64,000 nucleotides of DNA from NCBI GenBank assembly GCA_963576725.1, contig OY755241.1, positions 77,796,701 to 77,860,700 on the forward strand. Direction: 5' to 3'. Numbering within the stretch: the first letter of the stretch is position 1; each line of letters begins with the position of its first letter. This DNA is from Azorinus chamasolen (lineage: Eukaryota; Mollusca; Bivalvia; Cardiida; Solecurtidae). The notes under the pieces are model-generated. The model worked only from the letters and a program-made list of their open reading frames with translations, had not been told where the DNA came from and did no database searches. The position numbers and the translations under genes were made by a program. Below are positions 48,901 through 57,900 of this stretch, in pieces.

Positions 48901-51900
48901 ACAGAGAAAGTGTTAAGACTGCTTTGTAACTGAACCCAGGCAATGACTCACCTGTAGTATACCACTGTGATAACCCCTGGTCCTACTGATCAGATAGCCA
49001 GTGCCCTTGTGGTTGCAGCTTCCCGGGGATCCTACAGTCCAGATACCCACAATATCTGTGCATTTTTCCATGGCCATGCCACATTTATATATTTCGTTGA
49101 AGGTGACATTTACCTCGCCTTAAAAGAGAAACAATATCGATAAATGATCCAGAAATTCTATACACCAATTCGTGATAAAATAAACATTTTTCTGGCCAGA
49201 AAAATTAATTTGTGACCGCAATAGACCACATACTAGATTAGGGTTAGATCCGCACATTATATAATAATTATGTATGGATTACTAACTGGACAAGGCTCAT
49301 GCTCGCCGCTCTCTCCCTGCAGAGAGACATTATATAACAATTATGTAACACTGTCTACCAGACCTCTCATGTTTTGATTGCATGATCAGAACTGGGAACC
49401 ATCCCTTCCGGACTGGTAACCAGCACTTATCATGCGCCCTAGTTTAACTGACCAATAGCAGTGAGTCTACTCCGCCAAATATAGAAGTATGACGCATGGT
49501 CTACAGTCTAGACCAATCAGAATTTGGCTCGCCCTTTTCGAGACTTCGACGCGTCATTTCTTTATTTATCATCAGTGTTTGGCGGATTTTATAGTGAACA
49601 GGTCAGTTTCAATTGTCTCTTTTGTCCGTCCACCTCCCCACCTCCAACCAAGAGAAGCGTGCTTGATCTTATCCAGAAGTTTACTTCACTGCAGTTTGCT
49701 TTAATGGTTTCCCACCATCCAGTTTAGTATGTTTACTTTGTTTCACTGTTTATTATATTGTTGTTTATACTAGCCTTATTCTAGGGGCCAATTTTGGTGC
49801 TTAATCCTGTTTATAATGTTAAGCAAAATACTTAAAAATAAACTGTCTAGGAAAACATATTCTCCTAGACATCTACAAATGCACTTATGATTTGCTGTTG
49901 ATTGATATTGCCCGGCGTTAAGCCACAAATGAACTTCAGGGAACCTCGGTCACTAGGCATTGACCTATACGCATACAATTAATAAGAGGGTTGTCACATG
50001 AGTGACAGCATGACCGAGACAACATGGTGACGTCATGGCGTCGCCATTTTGTCTTGGTATATTTCACACAGTACTATTGCGGGAACAAAAACCTTTTGTA
50101 ACATTTCAATTCATGAATATTCATTAATCCATTATTAATATTAATTAACCCTTTACTCCATAAGTACGCATGTCTACACCTTTGCCAACAGAGTAGACCC
50201 ATATAAGATGGCTCCTATAGGATCATCTGTTCAGGGTTTGCCTATAGGATCATCTGATCAGGGTTTGCCTATAGGATCATCCGATCAGGGTTTGCCTATA
50301 GGATCATCTGATCAGGGTTTGCCTATAGGATCATCTGATCAGGGTTTGCCTTGTTTGCTTATAATATAGATATGATTCTAAAGTTTCTGTCATGGCCAAC
50401 ATGTCCCGTGTCCATGTACTATTATAACAATTAATCTAAGTTATATTCATAAGGTGTTATTTCTTAGATGAATATTCATTTGGGTTAATTAAAAATAATT
50501 ACTTCATACTGTAACATAAACAAGTGAATGCGTAGCTGTGCCAAATATAATAGAATCAGATAAACATAATATCCTGATCGGGGTCTACTCTGTTTGCAAT
50601 GGCGTCAAAAGTCGTCTCTGTGAAGTAAAGGGTCAATCAACTATTGGTGTGTTTAAATGTGATAGCATTCTTGCTTATGGAAGCATGTTTAAATGTGATA
50701 GCATTCTTGCTTATGGAAGCATGTTTAAATGTGATAGCATTCTTGCTTATGGAAGCATAATAGACCTGACTCTGCTGTATCTACCAATACTAAAAACATG
50801 TGTAAATTTGTCATTATATAATTAAACTAATAAATATTCATGATGTCATTATTTCTTACAGGAATATTCAATAGGGAAAAAATTAAACCACTGGACAGGT
50901 TAGGGCTAATTTCCCCTGAATTTCCGAATCCGTCGGCTCATTTGAGTAAAAGATTGCAGGTATGTTCCTTAGTGAGCCTTTGTCAAACAAGTTTGTATAT
51001 GGTTATAGAGAAGTGACTTAAGTTTTGTATATGGTTATAGAGAAGTGACTTAAGTTTTGTATATGGTTATAGAGAAGTGACTTAAATTTTGTATATTGTT
51101 AATGGGGAGTGGTTATAATTATGTATATGGCTATAGGGGAGTGACTTAGGGCTGTATATGGTTAATAGTGAGTGATTAAAGTTTTGTATATTGTTATAGG
51201 AGAGTGAATAAAGTTTTGTATATGGTTATGGTGGATACTTTTGGGCATAATCTTATGATGATACTTTGCCAGTAGGGCAAACATTATTGTAATTCCTGAT
51301 AGAATAAATATGACTGCCAGTCCGTATGATCTTTTCTTTATTTTAAATAATTGGACCAAGGTTATATCCTTGTACACACATAAGAGCACATGACCTGTAC
51401 TCTCAGGTGAGCGATATATGGCCACTCTCAGGTGAGCGATATATGGCCACTCTCAGATGAGCGATATATGGCCACTTTCAGATGAGCGATATATGGCCAC
51501 TCTCAGATGAGCGATATATGACCACTTTCAGGTTAGCGATATATGGTATCAGGTGAGTGATACATGGCCACTCTCAGGTGAGCGATATATGGCCACTCTC
51601 AGGTGATCGATATATGGTCATCATGACCCTCTGGTCACATCATTAGAACTTATCATTAATGTCGAGTGCCTACATACACAACCCAAACTACCGTAATTAT
51701 GGTCCTTAGCATCCATATTAATGAGTGTACATTGGTTATAGAGTTTTGCTATTGGGATCAGGTTGGTTACTATTGATGCCACGATGGATGCTATTGGTGT
51801 CAGGTTGGTTACTATTGATGCCACAATGGTTGCTATTGTTGTGAGGTTGGTTTCTATTGATGCCACAATGGTTGCTATTGGTGTCAGGTTGGTTACTATT

Positions 51901-54900
51901 GATGCCACGGTGGTTGCTATTGGTGTCAGGTTGGTTACTATTGATGCCACGATGGTTGCTATTGGTGTCAGGTTGGTTACTTTTGATGCCACGATGGTTG
52001 CTCTTGGAGTCAGGTTGGTTACTATTGATGCCACGGTGGTTGCTATTGATGTCAGATGGTACTTCCATCTTCCCCCTATTGTTTGTTTATTATTTCCGTG
52101 CGTCTCTTTGTGTCTTTTATGTACATGTACATGTACATTTTCTGTTTGTCGTTGTGGTGCTGTTTGGGCTGTTGTGTGTTTTGTGTGCGGTGTTTCCTGC
52201 ATGACTGATACATGTACTTCTGTTGGTGTTTGGTGATTGCTATTGGTGTCAGGGTGGTTGATATTGGTGCTGGGGTGATTGCTATCGGTGTCAGGGTGGT
52301 TTCTATTGGTGGCAAGGTGGTTGCTGTTAATGTTTAGGTGTATGTTTTGATGTCAGGGTGGTTGTTATTAGTATTGGAGTGTTTGCTTTTGTGTCAATGT
52401 GATTGCTATTAGTGTCAGAGAAGTTACTATTCGTGTTGAGGTGTTTGCTATTGGTGTCAGTGTGATAGCTATTGGTGTTTGATGTTTGCTATTTTTTCAG
52501 GGTGGTCGCTGCTGGTGTCAGGATGGTTGCTATTTGTGCCAGGTAGGTTGCTATTGGTGTCAGAGTGACTGCTATTAGTGTTGTGGTGTTTGCTATTGGT
52601 ATCAGGGTGATTACTATTTGTGTCAGAGTGGTTGTTATTGGTGTCATAGTGATTGCTATTGGTGTCAGGATGGTAACTATTGGTATTGGTGTATTTGCTA
52701 TCGATTCCATGATGGTTGCTATTGGTATCAGTGTGTTGATGTAGGTGTAAGGGTGCTGATATAGATATAGGGCTTTGCTATTTATAGCAGAGTGGTTGCC
52801 ATTGGTTGTGTGGTGTTTGCTATTGGCGCCAGGGTGTATGCTTTTGATATCAGGGTGGTTGTTGTTGGTGCCATTCAGAGTGTGATTGCTATTTGTTTCA
52901 GATTGGCTGTCATTGGTGTTAAGGCAGTTGCTATTAATGCTGTGTGGTTGTTATGGGTGTCGGAGAGGTTACTTTTGGTATCGGGGTTGTTGCTTTTGCT
53001 ATAAGGGTGGTTGTTACTGGTGCCAGTGTGAGTGTTATTGAAGACAGGGTGGTTGCTATTGGTGTGAATGTGGTTGTTATTGGTGTCAGTGTGGTTATTA
53101 CTGGTGTCAGGGTGGTTGTTATTGAAGCCAGAGTGGTTGATATTGGTGTCAGTATGGTTGTTATTGGTGTCATGATGTTTGCTTTTGGTGTCAATGTGGT
53201 TGTTATTGTTGTCAGGGTGGTTGTTATTGATGTAAGATTGGTTGTTTTTGTTGTCAGAGAGGTTTTTATTGTTGTCAGGTAGGTTGCTGTTGGTGTCAGT
53301 TTGGTAGCTGCTGGTGTGTCAGGGTGGTTGTTATTGGTGTCAGGGTGGTTCCTATTGGTGTTGGTGTGTTTACCATTCGTGCCAGGGTGGTTGCTATTGG
53401 TGGCTTTTGAAGTTGGTGTTGGGGTGTTTGCTGTTGTTCAGGGTGGTTGTTATTGGTGTCATAATAGTTGCTATCAGTGTCAGGGTGGTTGCTATTGGTG
53501 TCATTGTGGTTGCCATTGGTGTTAGGGTGTTTGCTATTGGTGTCAGAGTGGTTCGTTTGGTGTTGATATTAGTTTGGTAACTATTGGTAAGGGTGGTTGA
53601 TGTTGGCGGTGTCAGGTTGGTTGCTATTGGTGTCAGGGTGGTTCCAATTGGTGTAAGATTTATTGCTATTGTTAACAGGGTAGCTGTTGTTGGTATCAGG
53701 GTGGTTGCTATTGATGTCAGTGTGGTTGCTATTGGTGTCAGGGTGGTAGTCCGCGAAGCGCGAAATAACTAGAATTTACAAAGAGCTTGGATCCAAATGA
53801 GACAGTGAGTAATTCGGCATCTTATCAGGGTTGTATTTGTTTGACACCCGGTCAATGATTGTATTTGTTTGACACCCGGTCAATGATTGTATTTGTTTGA
53901 TATACGGTCAATGATTGTATTTGTTTGACACCCGGTCAATGATTGTATTTGTTTGACACCCGGTCAATGATTGTATTTGTTTGATACACGGTCAATGATT
54001 GTATTTGTTTGACACACGGTCAATGATTGTATTTGTTTGACACACGGTCAATGATTTCTTAAAACCTTGAACGAATCGATGGACAGCGAAAACTGTAAAA
54101 ATCGGAGTTTAAACAGATCTCATTTATAGCAGGCTAATTGTTGATACAATACTAAATTAACTCAGAAAACTGCATAAGTGTCAACCTGCATTAAGCTACA
54201 ACCTGAGTTTAAGACAGAACATGAGGTATCTGTTGGGTGGTCGTTTAAGAGAGTTTTTACGGTATATGAAAACTACCAGATACCCTCGCTACTGTGTTTG
54301 AAATGCACATACCCTCGCAACCGAACACCACCATGTGATGCATGATATCCTTGTTGTCTATATATGGCGTGTTAGCCACAAGATGGTATTCCTGAGCCTG
54401 GTCTGTTGGAAACCGGAAGTTCATGCACAGGTACGTAGTCTCCACGGCAGGTACAGGGGTCTCTGGCAGGCGCACCGTGAAGTTGAATACCCCTAGAATT
54501 CACACAATGACTGTTTAGAAATGAAAATAACACACATTTGACATGCATGAGACATATGTGTGCCACACGTAAGAAAATGCTAAACCTTGACAAGCGCGAC
54601 CTGACTCACATTTGTAAACAGACTGGATCCAGATGAAACACAGAGTGACTCGGCGTCTCATCAGAGTGCAAGCTGTTTGACACTTGATCAAGTTTCTCAA
54701 ACGGTTGTACAAATCGGAAGCAAGTAAAAGATCCATAGGCGTTTTGGCGGACATCGTTTTCTTCAGCACGATCTGGGCTGAAATGACCAGTTACACGATC
54801 AGGGTTGGACTGACAAATAACACGATCAGGGCTGAACTGACAAATTACACGATCAGTGCTGAAATGACCAGTTACAATGTGTTTCATTGAATCCATTCCC

Positions 54901-57900
54901 TCATAGACTGTTTTTAGATTCCACCTCTTTGTATAAATCTGCCGAAAAGAAGCATTAACTAGAGAAAGGGAAAATATCAGAATTGTGTAGTTTTGAAACC
55001 ATTGTGATAAATTTTATCACAATGGTTTCAGAAAGTGACTTTTACATTATCGTTAAAAGGCGTCTAAATGAGGGAATATGTTAATAAAGCAAAGAGGGGA
55101 TACTCTAATCTTCCTGTAGAAGCCGTCTGGTCTGGGTCTATTCTGTTTTGCGTATATTCGGGAGTTTATTACGTTTTTAAGCGGAGAATGGTTAATTAAC
55201 TCTTCAAATGAGGAATATTCAAAGTGAAATTGGCCTTCACTGTTTGACAAAACAGACGAAGTGGAATTGCCCTTCTATGTTGAACAAAACAGCCAAATAG
55301 AATTGCCTTTCAATGTTTAACAAAACAGCCAAAGAAGAATTGTCATTTAATGTTTAACAAAACAGCTAAAGTGGAATTGGCCTTCAGTGTTTAACAAAAT
55401 ATCAAATTCAGTTTGAAATTCTAAAAGTTTAGTGCAATTTGTATAGAAAAAGTGCAGACGCTTATCAGAAGATTCCTGTAGGAATTTATTTTCTGATGTG
55501 AATCTTCGCTTTATATAAATGGTTGTGCACTCATCCAAAGAGCAAGCAAAAAAAGTCCACTTGAAACGTACCTTCCTCGCTGAGGGCATCGCATTCGAAC
55601 TCCTTGTGTTTACAGTCAACAAAGTCAGGTTTCCCATTACACAATGGATTGTCAAAAGGGTCACATATCCCTGAAGTATAATTATCAATGTCTTATTATT
55701 AGTGTTATTAGTAGTGTTAACCCTTTCACCGCCGATGTCGCATAAATGCACCACGACAAATAGTGCAGTCTTCACTTTTTGTCTCACACTCTATTTCTAT
55801 ATCTGTGCTTTATTCCTTTGAAATTTGCCTTTAATTATCTCATTTCCTTATTTTACCAAATGATTTAACAAACGTGATTTGCAGACGACAATTAGAAATT
55901 TGGCACCGAAAGGATTAAACACACATATAATACAATGAACACAACCTCTGAACCCACTGGTTGTAACGCCTTATCATTTGACATTAAGACCGGATGTGGT
56001 GAAACCCATTCCTTCATATTATTATTATTTTTATTATTATACCACATTTATATAGCGCTTTTTTCACACTGGATGTGTGCGTTCAAAAGCGCTTCACATG
56101 GATGGAATCACTAACCGGAACGATCCGCATGATTATCTATCCAGACAATGAAATATGTACAATATGTATGAAATCACTAGCCGGAAGGAACTATATGATT
56201 TTCTATCCGGCCAATGAAAGATATGCAAAAGATATACAATAGATATGAAATCACTATCCGCAAGGAATAGCATAAACTGTATTAACAAACTTGATACTGA
56301 CAAGTTGACTGAAAGCCATGCTCATCAATATCACAAATTAGAATAATCTGTATTAACAAAACTTGATACAGATAAGTTGACTGAAAGTCATGCTCATCAA
56401 TATCACACATTAAAATGATCTGTATTACCAATCTTGATACAGACAAGTTGATGAGTCATGCTCATCAATATCATACATTAGAATAAATGGGCTGACTGAA
56501 AAGCATTCCATTTATATGACTATTGGGTCAAATGTTACATGTAGCTTGATAGGTTGGCTGAAAGCCATTCCTATCCTGAACTCAGTTGCCACTGTACATG
56601 ACTACTGGGCCAACTGTTAGCTTAATAGGCTGGCTGAAAGCCATTCCTATCCTTAGCGTAGTTGCCGCTGTACATGACTATTGGGTCACCTGTTAGCTTA
56701 ATAGGTTGGCTGAAAGCCATTCCTATTCTGAACAAAACTGTCCTAGTAACAAATGTTGAAAAATTGCGTTTTCAGACACCTTTTGAAACATGCCAGTGAC
56801 TTGCGTCTCTAATGCCTCAAGGTAGAGCATTCGAAATACATATAAATAAAGCATATAAATATAGGGTTAATCCTACTGTAATTTGAAGTTTGCGACGGTA
56901 TATGAGGTTTTTTACAGTCGCAAATTATTTTAATGGCGACGCCGAAGGCGTAAATTGAAGAGTAACATCACTACTATGCTTCTAATTTGTGTGATCATCA
57001 AAATAACCTTGAACTTATTAAGCGCTCTAATGTATCTCCTTCCCGTTTCCATGGCAATTGGCATATTCTCGTATCACAGATACAGAGAATTTTTACCAAT
57101 CAAAATAGCCCGCAGTTGGATTCAAAACACAATTTCCGTATTATTAAAACTGAGAAAAGGAAATAGCAGCAAAAATATTTCTACCAATATATGTATATAT
57201 TGTGTATGCAGGCTTTGCAATTTTTGCTTTAAATGCAAACTCATTTCGCATTATTAAAATACAAAATATGTTTATATCACAATATCTACATGAATTATGC
57301 GTGTATACTTTATACTACATGTCTGCTTCAGAACCACTTTACCAACTCACCTGGATGAGACAGACGCAATGATGACGCCGGTTTAGTTCCCGGTGTCCAG
57401 GTACAGTCAGGGTCTCCGAGCTCCTCCCCATTAGTCTTTCCGTCCCTATCAGAGTCCTTCTGACACAATGATAATGTCCATTCCTAAAAGGGATGGAAGA
57501 AAGAATGAATTGTGGATACTTTCAGATGGGTAAAATGGCAATGAAATGTCAGGCCTGCTATTGGGAGTTTGACCGGATGGTGGTTTGAGTGAGTGGTAGT
57601 CTGATGATACAAGCTGATTCCTAGTACAAACGATCAATCAAACGGATCTACCTGTACTCATGCATCATCTTCTACTAATCCACTAATTATCCTATACGAC
57701 GTGCTCAGTATCACGGTGTTGTATAACTCACTCAGTCATTCATTCACTTTCTCATTCATTCACTCACTATCTGACTCACTCACCCACTCACTCACTTATT
57801 TCATTCAATCTCTCACTCACTCACTCACCACTCACTCACTCACTCTCTCACTTAATCAATCAATCAATAAGTCATTCGTTCATTCATTCATTCACCCACT

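Noticed and set aside
51621..52236. Long open frames on both strands (193 and 157 codons)
   Set aside because: They lie on a 21-bp tandem repeat whose length is a multiple of three; no start context, splice site or domain supports a gene.
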